From Pseudothermotoga_B sp051235805 (lineage in GTDB: Bacteria; Thermotogota; Thermotogae; Thermotogales; DSM-5069), in contig NZ_JBPNXV010000001.1 of the NCBI RefSeq assembly GCF_051235805.1, positions 372,001-436,000 on the forward strand: DNA of 64,000 nt. The letters run 5' to 3'. Below are positions 26,840-35,114 of this stretch, piece after piece. How positions within the stretch are numbered: position 1 is the first letter of the stretch; every line of letters starts with the position of its first letter. The notes beneath the pieces were generated by a model. The model saw only the letters and a list, made by a program, of their open reading frames with translations. It was not told the DNA's origin and did not search any database. The translations under genes were made by a program, and so were the position numbers.

Positions 26840-27787
26840 TCAACCTCCCTTTCGATAGATTGCTTCCAGCAAGGCCTTTGTCGACTGTCCCCTGCCCATT
26901 GTGAATATATGAATGCCTGGCACTCCATAGGTGAGCAACTTTTCTGCAAGTTTAGCCATGTACTTAGTCCCAATCTCAAATTCTTCCTTCGGCGTTCTCG
27001 CTTCCTGCATGCTCACCAAGAGTGAATTCGGTATGTTCACGAAAAATTTCTTGGGGATACTGTAGATGGATTTGAGGTTCACAATAGGCTTTATTCCAGG
27101 TATTATGGGAACGTTCACACCAAGCTCGTGTGTTAGCTCTAAAAATCTCGTGTAGACATCGAAGTCAAAGATCATTTGGGTTATGACATAATCAGCACCG
27201 GCTTCGATTTTCTCTTTGAGATGTTTCAGGTCTTCCTGCATGTTAGGGGCTTCAAAATGTTTTTCGGGATATCCCGCAACGCCTATGCAGAAGTCTGTTG
27301 GATGTGGGTTCTCGCAAGGATACAGGTATTCACCGCGATTCATCTTCGATATCTGTCTGACTAAGTCGGAGGCGTGTTGATAACTGTCTTTTTCCACAGA
27401 ATCAGATTGATTTTCGTACTCACCACGGACCACAAAGAGATTTTGCACACCGATCAAGTGTAGATCGATGAGCATATCCTCAATTTGATACTTGTTCATG
27501 CCATAGCACAGGACATGAGGGACCACATCGATTTTATATCTGTTCATCAAAGCAGCTGTCAAGCCGACGGTACCTGGCCTTTTGACCTTTGGCACTTTTA
27601 TTATTTTGTCTGGCAACTCCAAATAGGTCATCTCTGGTGCATGTCTGGTGATATTTATGAAGTTGATGGGGAAGACCATCAGATTGTCAAGAACAGTGAA
27701 GATTTCTTCCACGCCTTCTCCCCTACTTGGAGGCAAGATCTCTATGGATAGAATTTGAGCTTTTTTTATTCTATCGGTCACTTTCAT
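26840..27787 (-). CDS. metF: 5,10-methylenetetrahydrofolate reductase
   Basis: Flavoenzyme producing 5-methyl-tetrahydrofolate, the methyl donor for MetH. A 315-residue TIM barrel with LSIEILPPSRGEG (Glu of the active site), NITRHAPEMTYLE, DVVPHVLCYGMNK, FVVRGEYENQ, ADYVITQMIFDFDVY and VPIIPGIKPIV. The start ATG 27787 has only a weak AAGAG upstream, because a transposon right end lies about 10 bases away. An in-frame GTG at 27811 is within that transposon hairpin and is unlikely. Confidence 0.93.
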   Translation of the reverse strand: MKVTDRIKKAQILSIEILPPSRGEGVEEIFTVLDNLMVFPINFINITRHAPEMTYLELPDKIIKVPKVKRPGTVGLTAALMNRYKIDVVPHVLCYGMNKYQIEDMLIDLHLIGVQNLFVVRGEYENQSDSVEKDSYQHASDLVRQISKMNRGEYLYPCENPHPTDFCIGVAGYPEKHFEAPNMQEDLKHLKEKIEAGADYVITQMIFDFDVYTRFLELTHELGVNVPIIPGIKPIVNLKSIYSIPKKFFVNIPNSLLVSMQEARTPKEEFEIGTKYMAKLAEKLLTYGVPGIHIFTMGRGQSTKALLEAIYRKGG

Positions 27788-27795
27788 ACGCTCTT

Positions 27796-27830
27796 GGCTG
27801 CGGATACACACGACTTCAGTCGCGTGAGGA
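27796..27830 (-). mobile_element. Right end (hairpin) of an ISC/IS200-IS605-type element
   Basis: Read on the minus strand: CACGCGAC-TGAA-GTCGTGTG (27826 to 27807), an 8-bp stem including one G-T pair, preceded by GCTTCCT and followed by TATCCGCAGCC. This is the pattern typical of IscB-type element right ends, where the stop codon of iscB lies within the hairpin. The stop codon TGA of the IscB remnant is the TGA of this loop. The end lies about 10 bases before metF. Confidence 0.7.
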
Positions 27831-28388
27831 AGCGGCCACTACCCTCCTTTCAATCATTAAGGTCTTACCCTTTTCCAGAAGCCTTAGCTTGCTCCATTTA
27901 ATACCATCACTTATTTTCTCTCCGTTTAGTGTCCTTATCGAAAAGTATCCGCTACTTCTTAACCCTGATATTATTCCAATCTTATCTTCGTATCCCACCT
28001 TGTCAAATCTCCTAAGTCCATTCACCTGCTTTACAGTATTAGCAGGTCTTCTGCCACCTTTGATTGGATTTGCCTTGTGCAGCGACCTGTTCTGTCGCCT
28101 GAAGAACTTCCCAAAATACCATTCTGCTGGTCTTTCTTGCAAACTTCCTTCAGCTATGATGAATGTGTCGTTTCTGTGTGACTTTTCTAAGCCACAGTTT
28201 AGTCGCTTCTCTTTGGTTGTGCTGCCGTATGTTACTTGAACTGATTGGCGCTCTCTCAATTTGTTGACTATATGCCAGCCTATTGTGGATACGTGTGTTG
28301 CATCCTTGAGTATTTTTACTTTTTCTAGTTTCGATTTGGGTATTTTGATTTTGCCCTCGTGCAGCATCTTGTGCTCTGTGGTTGACTT
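27816..28388 (-). pseudogene. iscB: Truncated IscB-family RNA-guided nuclease (C-terminal third only)
   Basis: An open frame of about 190 codons whose product matches the C-terminal part of IscB: the end of the HNH region (EHKMLHEGKI, where intact proteins have a C-H-K), ATHVSTIGWHIVNKLRE, the RuvC-III motif LEKSHRNDTFIIA with His and Asp, the basic EWYFGKFFRRQNRSLHKANPIKGG, FDKVGYEDKIGIISGLRSSGY and LRLLEKGKTLMIERR. The PLMP, RuvC-I, bridge-helix, RuvC-II and most HNH sequences are missing; upstream in frame are two TGA codons, then the end of the UPF0280 gene. No transposase or upstream omega RNA remains. It cannot be an active nuclease. Confidence 0.85.
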
Positions 28389-28405
28389 TCATCACCCTGC
28401 CCTTG

Positions 28406-29125
28406 TTATATGAAGACAAGTTCGTGTTTGCCTACAAATCCCATTCTGTCTTTGTAAATCACCAAAACACTTTGAACATGTTCATTCAAAGCTTTATTCA
28501 GAAGTGTTTCAACATCTTCCCTTTTCTTTACCATATTACAATAAGCAGTTGCAAAGGCATCGGCGATAGCTGCACTCTCGCTGACAACAGTTACTGCATC
28601 GGCACTTCCAAAGCTGATCGAATGTCCAACAGTTCCAGATGAAGTACATACACCACAGACACCTGGTGGTATTCTCAGACCTACTCTCTGCGATAGAGGT
28701 GAATTACCTGCATAGACACAGATCGTTATAGGTTTCAAGTTCTTAATGAAAATATCACCACCATTTTCAACCACTACCTCGGAACATTTGAATTGTTCTA
28801 CCAACAATCTTCCCACTTCATCGGCGAAGGCACCTGCAACGGCTGCCATCGGACCAACACCCGCATATCGAGCTGCAACTGCCATCTGTTCGACTATCGG
28901 TGTACAGTCTCTTGTAATCTCTATCGGTTCGAAAGAAAGCAGAAAATTATTATCGAACTTTATATATTCACGCAAATCTTTGTGCAGTCTCATCACCAAA
29001 TCAAGAATTTTGTCGATCATCTCTGCTTGAAATCTATCGACACCTACCCAAAGATCTGTCTCCATATAAGTGATTGTGAAAGCTTTGAACCTATCACTGT
29101 GAAAATCACGATAGAACCTATTCAT
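28406..29125 (-). CDS. UPF0280 family (ApbE-like) protein of homocysteine synthesis
   Basis: A 239-residue protein of the UPF0280/COG2122 family, distantly related to the flavin transferase ApbE. Seen: GVGPMAAVAGAFADEVGRLL, VVVENGGDIFI, GLRIPPGVCGVCTSSGTVGHS and ADAVTVVSESAAIADAFATA. In methanogens genes of this family co-occur with DUF39 and a ferredoxin, and are implicated in making homocysteine from aspartate semialdehyde. Its 8-base overlap with the DUF39 gene here fits that link. Its biochemical role is not established. Confidence 0.85.
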   Translation of the reverse strand: MNRFYRDFHSDRFKAFTITYMETDLWVGVDRFQAEMIDKILDLVMRLHKDLREYIKFDNNFLLSFEPIEITRDCTPIVEQMAVAARYAGVGPMAAVAGAFADEVGRLLVEQFKCSEVVVENGGDIFIKNLKPITICVYAGNSPLSQRVGLRIPPGVCGVCTSSGTVGHSISFGSADAVTVVSESAAIADAFATAYCNMVKKREDVETLLNKALNEHVQSVLVIYKDRMGFVGKHELVFI

Positions 29126-30443
29126 TTGGTGGAAGTTTCACTCCAGTTGGACATGCATCAGCGCATTCACCACAAAAAGTACATCTCTCTGGTATAAAAG
29201 TGAATTTGCCGTCGACGAGCATCAGGGCGTCAAAAGAACAGAGACTAACACAAAGACCGCAATCGACACAAACTGGCTGATCACCTTTCAGTTCCTTACC
29301 TTCAGTTTTTTCAACGAGCCCTTTTATAGATCTTTCTTCTTCGAAGAGTTTCACAGGTTTGGTGAGAAGAAAATTCCCATCCTCAATCCAATTTTTCAAC
29401 AAATTGGCTATCTCCCGAGCCATTGGAAGGCTCGAGATAGAAGATGTCTTAACTTGCTTTCTATCGATCTCGATCCATCCTGATCTGAGTTGTGCGTAGT
29501 TGACTTTGCAGATCACAGGCCTATCGGGAAGGCCGTAATCTCTGAGTTCAGTTTCTATTTCCTCGTTCGATCTGGAGACATAATAGGCTATCTCTTCGTC
29601 CAAGACAGGAATAGGTACACCGATACCAACAAAGATAGTAACACCATAGTTTTTGAAGTAGGCTGCTCTCAAATACCTAACGTTCATCTTCTTGGCATCG
29701 CCTATCACAGCTATGGTTCTTGCTGCTGAAACCGGTATTCCGTGCTCGTTAACCTTGACGTTGTTTCTGAACTGTGTGCCAGTCCATACTACATATCCCT
29801 CACTACCACACAGGAAAATCTTACTGCCAAGACCTATCGTGAGCATCTTTGGGTCTTTGAGTAGTGGACTGAGCTCACCTGATGTTGAATACGTGACGTT
29901 GCCAAACCTTGGCAGCAGTTTACCCATGTACGTGTATATGGTCTTTTCAGAACTGTTTGTCGCTGCAGCATAGTTCTGATAGGCGTTTCTCGGGTTGAAC
30001 AGGAAAAAGTCGTTCACCATCTCTTTGTTGACATAGCCTTCGAAGTACTTTCGGGGGTAACAGTCTGTACCCTTTCCAGAGGTTTTCAAAAGAAGATCTT
30101 TACCTTTTATGAGTGCCTCGATTATGTGAGCTCCGCCAAAAGCCTTGTCTTCCTTCGATTCTTGAGTGGCACCGATGTATCCATCAACAGCTGCCAAGCC
30201 GCCGTAAACTTCCACTCCAGAAAGTTCTATTCTTTCCATTCGCATTGGTGGTGTTGTATGACCAAAGTTTATAAAAGCACCGCTTGAACACATAGGTGCA
30301 AAGGTTGCCGTTGTCACAACATCAACCTTTTTGACTATCTCTTGAGGCTTTGATCCTTTTGCAAGTTGCACTACCTCTTCTGCAGTCAGTACGACTGCCT
30401 TGCCAGATTTGATCTTTTCATTGATCTCTTCGATTGTTTTCAC
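29118..30443 (-). CDS. DUF39 homocysteine-forming protein fused to a two-cluster ferredoxin
   Basis: A 441-residue protein. The first ~375 residues are DUF39/HcyBio (COG1900): VVTTATFAPMCSSGAFINFGH, GKGTDCYPRKYFEGYV, LTIGLGSKIFLCGSEGYVVW and RYLRAAYFKNYGVTIFVGIG. The C terminus is a 2[4Fe-4S] ferredoxin (CVDCGLCVSLC and CTFCGECADACPTG). In methanogens the DUF39 protein and a separate ferredoxin convert aspartate semialdehyde to homocysteine by reductive sulfur transfer; here both are one polypeptide. Start GTG 30443, 5 bases after AGAGGTGA. It sits between aspartokinase and UPF0280. Confidence 0.9.
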   Translation of the reverse strand: MKTIEEINEKIKSGKAVVLTAEEVVQLAKGSKPQEIVKKVDVVTTATFAPMCSSGAFINFGHTTPPMRMERIELSGVEVYGGLAAVDGYIGATQESKEDKAFGGAHIIEALIKGKDLLLKTSGKGTDCYPRKYFEGYVNKEMVNDFFLFNPRNAYQNYAAATNSSEKTIYTYMGKLLPRFGNVTYSTSGELSPLLKDPKMLTIGLGSKIFLCGSEGYVVWTGTQFRNNVKVNEHGIPVSAARTIAVIGDAKKMNVRYLRAAYFKNYGVTIFVGIGVPIPVLDEEIAYYVSRSNEEIETELRDYGLPDRPVICKVNYAQLRSGWIEIDRKQVKTSSISSLPMAREIANLLKNWIEDGNFLLTKPVKLFEEERSIKGLVEKTEGKELKGDQPVCVDCGLCVSLCSFDALMLVDGKFTFIPERCTFCGECADACPTGVKLPPNE

Positions 30444-30502
30444 ACAAATCACCTCTTCAGATTCTAAAAGATCAGCAAAGATACAAACTCAATATCTCGG
30501 TT

Positions 30503-31843
30503 TCACAGTTTATCTGAGAAGAATTCTTCATGAATCGCCTGCAAAGCTTTTTCTCTGTCTTGTAGACTAACTATGAAATAGATTGTCACCTCCGACGCAC
30601 CAGCTGAGATCATCTCAACATTTATCTCTCTTCTCGATACAGCCGAGAAGATCCTCGCGGCTATACCATGCTTCTTCAGAAGCCCGTCACCAACTGCGGC
30701 AATGAGAGATATGTCTGTTCTGTAGTGGATTTCTTCAACTTCTGAGATCTGCAGTCTCGAGGTTATCTTTTTGCACCTTTCGACATCTTGCTTTGAGATG
30801 AGCACATTTATGCTCGTCTGAGAAGTGACAACAGATTTTATGTTGATTCCCTCGGTGCCAAAGGTCGATGCGATTTGACCAAGCAGACCTGGAACGCGTC
30901 CGATGTTTGTACCCTTGAACTGTATCACAGCGATATCATCGGTGAAGGAAATACTCTTGATGATCGTTTCAGCTATAGAATCGTTGAAAGAGATAATCGT
31001 ATCAGGGCTATCGATCGATTTAAAGGTGTTTATGTTGTAGATGTACAACGGTATCTTTTTCTTGCGAATCGGGTCAACGGTCGCGTGATGGAGTATCTTC
31101 GCCCCAAAGTAAGAAAGTTCAGCTGCTTCATCGTAATTCAGTCTTTTAACTGGTTTGACACCCTTAACGCACTTTGGATCACAGGTCATAAAACCAGAAA
31201 CATCTTTGTACAAATCCACCCTTTCTGCATCGAGGCAATATGCAATTGAGGTCGCCGAATAATCACTGCCACCACGACCTAAAATAGTGATGTGATCTTC
31301 GTGAACACCGTAGAAACCAGGCACTATGTAGTTCGTATTACTCTTGAAATACTTTCTGAGATTTTCTTCAGAGGCATGTAGATCAACAGATGCATTTTTG
31401 AACCTGCCATCTGTTATCAAACCAAAGTTTTCTGGGAGAGCCTCCTCACATTCGAAGCCACAATTTCTCAGATAATTCTTTAAAAACAGCGAGGAACACC
31501 TTTCGCCATGACTCACTATCTGGTCGTAAACAAAATCGGGTACCCTCCCAATCAACTTTGCACCTAAGAGTGTTTCTCTGATTTGATAGACTCTTTCTTT
31601 AAGCTCCAAATCTTCCTCATCTATGAAACTTTTGTAAACCGAGTAGATCTCGGCAAGAAATCTTTCGATCTCGAGATTCCTAATATCGCTGACGGCTTGA
31701 ATCAACTTGTTCGTGACCCCGTTGGCAGCCGAGACTACTACGACCAACGGTTTATCGTACATTCTCACCACATTCAAGATCTTTGAAAGGTCTGATTTGT
31801 CTTTCAGGTTTGAACCTCCAAATTTGATGACTATTGGCTTCAT
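30503..31843 (-). CDS. lysC: Aspartokinase with C-terminal ACT domains
   Basis: Phosphorylates aspartate, the first step of the aspartate family pathway. The 446-residue product opens with IVIKFGGSNLKDKSDL, has the catalytic GFYGVHEDHITILGRGGSDYSATSIAY and two ACT domains near the C terminus (VIQFKGTNIGRVPGLLGQIAS and LIAAVGDGLLKKHGIAARI), which bind end-product amino acids, so allosteric feedback is likely. ATG 31843 overlaps the metH stop (ATGA) with AGGAGGAGA upstream. In this operon it probably serves methionine synthesis. Confidence 0.95.
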   Translation of the reverse strand: MKPIVIKFGGSNLKDKSDLSKILNVVRMYDKPLVVVVSAANGVTNKLIQAVSDIRNLEIERFLAEIYSVYKSFIDEEDLELKERVYQIRETLLGAKLIGRVPDFVYDQIVSHGERCSSLFLKNYLRNCGFECEEALPENFGLITDGRFKNASVDLHASEENLRKYFKSNTNYIVPGFYGVHEDHITILGRGGSDYSATSIAYCLDAERVDLYKDVSGFMTCDPKCVKGVKPVKRLNYDEAAELSYFGAKILHHATVDPIRKKKIPLYIYNINTFKSIDSPDTIISFNDSIAETIIKSISFTDDIAVIQFKGTNIGRVPGLLGQIASTFGTEGINIKSVVTSQTSINVLISKQDVERCKKITSRLQISEVEEIHYRTDISLIAAVGDGLLKKHGIAARIFSAVSRREINVEMISAGASEVTIYFIVSLQDREKALQAIHEEFFSDKL

Positions 31844-34158
31844 CTTTCTCCTCCTTTCATTAATTTCTTGCACAGTTCAAGTGCCTGAACTGCATCTTTT
31901 GCGTAAAGGACATTGAATTGATCTGCGAGTTGCTGATTCATAGACGCGCCGCCTGCTATCAAAAAGACATTCACTCCATGTGATCTCAGCAGATCGGCAA
32001 CTTCTTTCACCTGACCAACGGTTGTGGTCATCATGGCGGAAAGACCAACTATATCCGGCTTGTACTTCTTGCATTCTTGAAGGATTGTCGCTGCCGAGAT
32101 GTCCTTACCCACGTCATAGACTTCAAAACCACCGCTCCTCAGGACAGTCGCGACGATCTTCTTGCCTATATCATGTATATCGCCTTGAACAGTAGCAAGA
32201 AGTACTTTTCCTTCCTTTACCTGTGAGCCTTTGAGAAGACCATTCAGATGATCGAAAGCAGGCTGAACGGTCTCTGCAGCAAGCACCAAATGCGGCAAGT
32301 AGATCTTTCCAGTTGCATACAGTACGCCTATTTGTTCCATGACCTTTCCCAGAATTTGTTGACTCACGTAAAGCGGATCATGGCTCTTGAGAAATTCTTG
32401 AACCGCACTCATCAGTGATTCTTTTTGCCCTTTTATTATGTAACCAAGAAGAGGATCTTCATTGATTTCTTCGGTCCTTATCAATCCCTTTCCTTTCAAA
32501 GCCAGAATGCCTTGAAGCGCGCTCATTGTGATAGTTTCCTTGCTGTTCAATATGGCTGCATTCAGACCATTTTCTATTGCCAACGTCAGAAAGGCAGCGT
32601 TTATGTTTTCTCTGCTGGGCATGCCAAAACTCAGGTTTGAAAGTCCTATAGAAGACTTCAAACCTGCTTGACTTATTAGCTTTATGGTTTCCAGGGTCAC
32701 GTGGTAATCATTTTTCGCACCGACGGGAAGAACCAAGGGGTCGAAATACACTCTCTCAAGATCTACACTGTTTTCCTCGAGGATTTTGACTGCGTCAAGG
32801 ACCACTTCAAATCTCTCCTGAGCGGTCTTTGGAATATCACTTTTCATGGCGAGAACCATCAAAATACCACCGTACTTTTTCATGAGATCTATTCTCTCGA
32901 TCAAATGCTCTCGTCTTGAAAAGGCAGAGTTTATGAGCCCTCTGCCAACGTATTCTCTCATCGCAGTCTCCAAGAAATTCGCATTTTGCACGTCAAAAGA
33001 AACAGGCAAACAAGAGTGTTTGTCAAGTTCGATTATCACCTGGCGAAAATGATCCTCATTTAGAAGCTTCTCTATACCGAGATTGACATCGATTGCAGTG
33101 CAGCCTTCCCGCTCTTGTTCTTGAGCGAGAGTGATCACGCCTGAAAAGTCCATCTGTTGAATATTCGCCTGTAATTTTTTCTTTCCGCTTGCGTTTATTC
33201 GTTCTCCTATGACAAGAAAGGTGTCCACAGGTTTGATGATGGTTCTGGTCGAAAGATACTGAGTGGATATAATCTCTCGCTTCCGTGGTCTTTGCTCACC
33301 TATGTACTTCGTCATGACCTCGATGTGCTCAGGTCCTGTACCACAGCAACCACCCACGATATTCGCTCCCAGTTCTACAAAGTCAGCCATGTAGATCGCA
33401 AATTCTTCTGGTTTTGTTCGATAAACAACCTTCCCGTTCTCCAAGAATGGCTTACCTGCATTTGGTTCGACACTCAAAGGTTTCTTACAGTATTTAGCCA
33501 ATCTTGAAAAAACCGATAACATTTGCTTTGGCTCGAGGGTGCAGTTCATACCAACTACATCGACATCGAGATCATTCATGAGTGTAGCGAAGATTTCCAC
33601 AGAAGTACCTGTTACAGATTTCCCATCTTCTTCAAAGGTCATGTGGGCAATCAAAGGAATCTCTGTGGAGAGATCTCTCACGGCAAGGATTGCTGCTTTG
33701 AGTTCTTTAAGATCTATCATAGTTTCAATGATGATGCCATCAACTCCTGCATCTATCAAGATAGAGACTTGTTCTTTGAAGATCTCATAAGCCTCATCAA
33801 AACCGATTGGTCCAAGAGGCTTTATCAGATTTCCCGTGGAAGATATGTCACCGAAGACAAGTTGATTACCACAGACTGATCTTGCTATTTCGACGGCTTT
33901 GCGGTTTATCTTTTCAAAATCATCTTCGGCACCGTGTGCACGTAATTTCGATCTGTTTGCACTGAAGGTGTTCGTCAACAGTATATTAGACCCTGCTTTG
34001 ATGTATTCCTTTTGAAGGTCTCTCACAGTGTTTGGAGCAGTTATATTGAGTAACTCTATCACGCCTCTGAAACCTCTTTTGAAAAACTCAGTACCATATG
34101 CACCGTCGAGGAAGATAACTTTTTCATTCAAAAGTTTTGTGAATTCATCTCTTCTCAT
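31840..34158 (-). CDS. metH: Cobalamin-dependent methionine synthase (without reactivation domain)
   Basis: Transfers the methyl group of methyl-tetrahydrofolate to homocysteine through cobalamin. The 772-residue product contains the homocysteine/Zn barrel (GMNCTLEPKQM and VGGCCGTGPEH supply the Cys ligands), the pterin-binding barrel (VIGERINASGKKKL, GLSNLSFGMP), the cap and the B12 domain with DIHDIGKKI (the D-x-H-x-x-G motif; His ligand to cobalt). The ~330-residue SAM-dependent reactivation domain is absent; a shortened one is the upstream gene, overlapping by 14 bases. Confidence 0.96.
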   Translation of the reverse strand: MRRDEFTKLLNEKVIFLDGAYGTEFFKRGFRGVIELLNITAPNTVRDLQKEYIKAGSNILLTNTFSANRSKLRAHGAEDDFEKINRKAVEIARSVCGNQLVFGDISSTGNLIKPLGPIGFDEAYEIFKEQVSILIDAGVDGIIIETMIDLKELKAAILAVRDLSTEIPLIAHMTFEEDGKSVTGTSVEIFATLMNDLDVDVVGMNCTLEPKQMLSVFSRLAKYCKKPLSVEPNAGKPFLENGKVVYRTKPEEFAIYMADFVELGANIVGGCCGTGPEHIEVMTKYIGEQRPRKREIISTQYLSTRTIIKPVDTFLVIGERINASGKKKLQANIQQMDFSGVITLAQEQEREGCTAIDVNLGIEKLLNEDHFRQVIIELDKHSCLPVSFDVQNANFLETAMREYVGRGLINSAFSRREHLIERIDLMKKYGGILMVLAMKSDIPKTAQERFEVVLDAVKILEENSVDLERVYFDPLVLPVGAKNDYHVTLETIKLISQAGLKSSIGLSNLSFGMPSRENINAAFLTLAIENGLNAAILNSKETITMSALQGILALKGKGLIRTEEINEDPLLGYIIKGQKESLMSAVQEFLKSHDPLYVSQQILGKVMEQIGVLYATGKIYLPHLVLAAETVQPAFDHLNGLLKGSQVKEGKVLLATVQGDIHDIGKKIVATVLRSGGFEVYDVGKDISAATILQECKKYKPDIVGLSAMMTTTVGQVKEVADLLRSHGVNVFLIAGGASMNQQLADQFNVLYAKDAVQALELCKKLMKGGER

Positions 34159-34717
34159 AGCACCACCCTATCATGCAAGTTGTTGTTTTTCTTGGAATCA
34201 TCACTCCGCTTGAGAGCACTTGAACCTGATCAACCTTCAGGAGCTCTTTGACTATGTAAGTATTCACCCTTAGATCGATATTCCCATAGCCTGGTGAAAA
34301 TCGCATCGTCCCTTTACCAAATTTCTCCCTCAGTGATCTGTCGAAGTGTTCATTCAAAGCTTCAAGTGCCTCGGAAGCCCAAGAATCTACTATGAGGGCA
34401 TCGAAGGTTTTTCCATTCTCGGCAAGTTGAGAAATCAACAGATCTATTGAAGAACCAAGCGTGGAAAGAAAGATCGTGACCTGATTCACAGCTTCGAAGA
34501 TCGATGGGATAACCTCTTCTGGTAACGAGGTGATCTCTTCGGTGGTGTAATAGACAGCTGGTTCAATCCTCTCAAGTGCCTTTAAAAATAACTCGTTAAC
34601 TCGATGTATCAGAGTTTCCTCTATTCTGCCATATCTTGCTCCTGCTCTGGCAAGAAAGATCTTTTTGTCCGGCATACAATCAACTCTATTTGGATAGTAG
34701 ATCTCAACCTTTGACAT
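34145..34717 (-). CDS. Separate methionine synthase reactivation-domain protein
   Basis: A 190-residue protein like the free-standing MetH activation domain known from Thermotoga (TM0269-type). It retains the SAM-binding signature RFSPGYGNIDLR near residue 140 and RKTTTCMIGWCYEK at the end, but is much shorter than the C-terminal domain of E. coli MetH. It would remethylate oxidised cob(II)alamin on MetH using SAM and an electron donor. ATG 34717 has GGGAGG upstream (34728-34733). It is the first structural gene of the operon, behind a terminator. Confidence 0.88.
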   Translation of the reverse strand: MSKVEIYYPNRVDCMPDKKIFLARAGARYGRIEETLIHRVNELFLKALERIEPAVYYTTEEITSLPEEVIPSIFEAVNQVTIFLSTLGSSIDLLISQLAENGKTFDALIVDSWASEALEALNEHFDRSLREKFGKGTMRFSPGYGNIDLRVNTYIVKELLKVDQVQVLSSGVMIPRKTTTCMIGWCYEKR

Positions 34718-34736
34718 TGCTCAACAACCTCCCTTA

Positions 34737-34772
34737 AAAAAGGGGCGTTCCCTTTTATGGAAACGCCCCTTT
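34737..34772 (-). terminator. Terminator hairpin in the methionine operon leader
   Basis: On the minus strand AAAGGGGCGTTTCC pairs with GGGAACGCCCCTTT over 14 bp (one G-T), loop ATAAAA, with a run of five T at the 3' edge. It stands between the leader open frame (stop at 34790) and the ribosome site of the first structural gene (34728-34733), so unless prevented it would stop transcription before the operon. Its 5' arm (AGGGGC, 34770-34765) can also pair with GCCCCT in the leader. Confidence 0.85.
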
Positions 34773-34789
34773 AGCAACTCCAAGCACCA

Positions 34790-34879
34790 TCAAACGCCCA
34801 GAGTTCCTCCAGGGGCTTGACTGCGCATTATCATAACTTTTTGATCGATCTTCCGAGCAAGAAACGTTGAAGTTAACAC
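34790..34879 (-). CDS. Candidate 29-residue regulatory leader peptide of the methionine operon
   Basis: GTG at 34879, 8 bases after GGAGG (34888-34892), opens a frame of 29 codons ending in TGA. The peptide ends VMIMRSQAPGGTLGV; Met codons are 16 and 18. Codons 22-23 (GCC CCT, 34816-34811) are complementary to the 5' arm of the terminator just downstream, and codons 25-27 carry AACTC (34805-34801), complementary to GAGTT at 34780-34776. Such an arrangement is what ribosome-mediated attenuation needs. A TATAAT lies about 10 bases before the ribosome site. Expression is inferred. Confidence 0.55.
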   Translation of the reverse strand: MLTSTFLARKIDQKVMIMRSQAPGGTLGV

Positions 34880-34901
34880 AAGAACAACCTCCGTTTTGAA
34901 C

Positions 34902-34907
34902 ATTATA
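34902..34907 (-). promoter_or_regulatory. -10 box of the methionine operon promoter
   Basis: Perfect TATAAT on the minus strand, placing transcription start near 34895, only a few bases before the GGAGG of the leader frame. No good -35 hexamer is visible at 16-18 bases (CAGAAG at 17), so an activator or relaxed promoter is possible. Confidence 0.5.
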
Positions 34908-35114
34908 TCTATGACAAAATTACACTTCTGTGTTCTGAAAGTAAAAAATCTTGCAACAACCACACAACCGCTGAAAGAAAAAGGGCTGAAAGTTGCTTTA
35001 GAATTTTCGAAAGGGTTCTTTCAGTCATCTGCAAAAAGAGTGTTATAGAATCTCCATTAGGTCAAAGTTCAGATTCTGAGGATCGATAAGCAAACCAAAA
35101 AGAGGTGAACAAGT

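Noticed and set aside
27788..27811. GTG 27811 as metF start
   Set aside because: It lies inside the transposon hairpin, has no ribosome site and adds residues not found at the N terminus of MetF proteins.
28150..28419. Alternative minus-strand frame across the IscB remnant
   Set aside because: Translation is low-complexity and polar; the other frame gives clear IscB motifs.
34737..34895. SAM-I (S-box), SAM-II, SAH riboswitch or T-box in the methionine leader
   Set aside because: None of the conserved cores is present: no S-box K-turn/GGCCC core, no SAM-II GATTTAA loop (only a partial GCTAAAG resemblance), no SAH core and no T-box AGGGTGGTACCGCG.
35047..35077. PreQ1 riboswitch upstream of the YhhQ-type transporter
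   Set aside because: A 7-bp inverted repeat exists, but the preQ1-I core and its A-rich tail are not recognisable.
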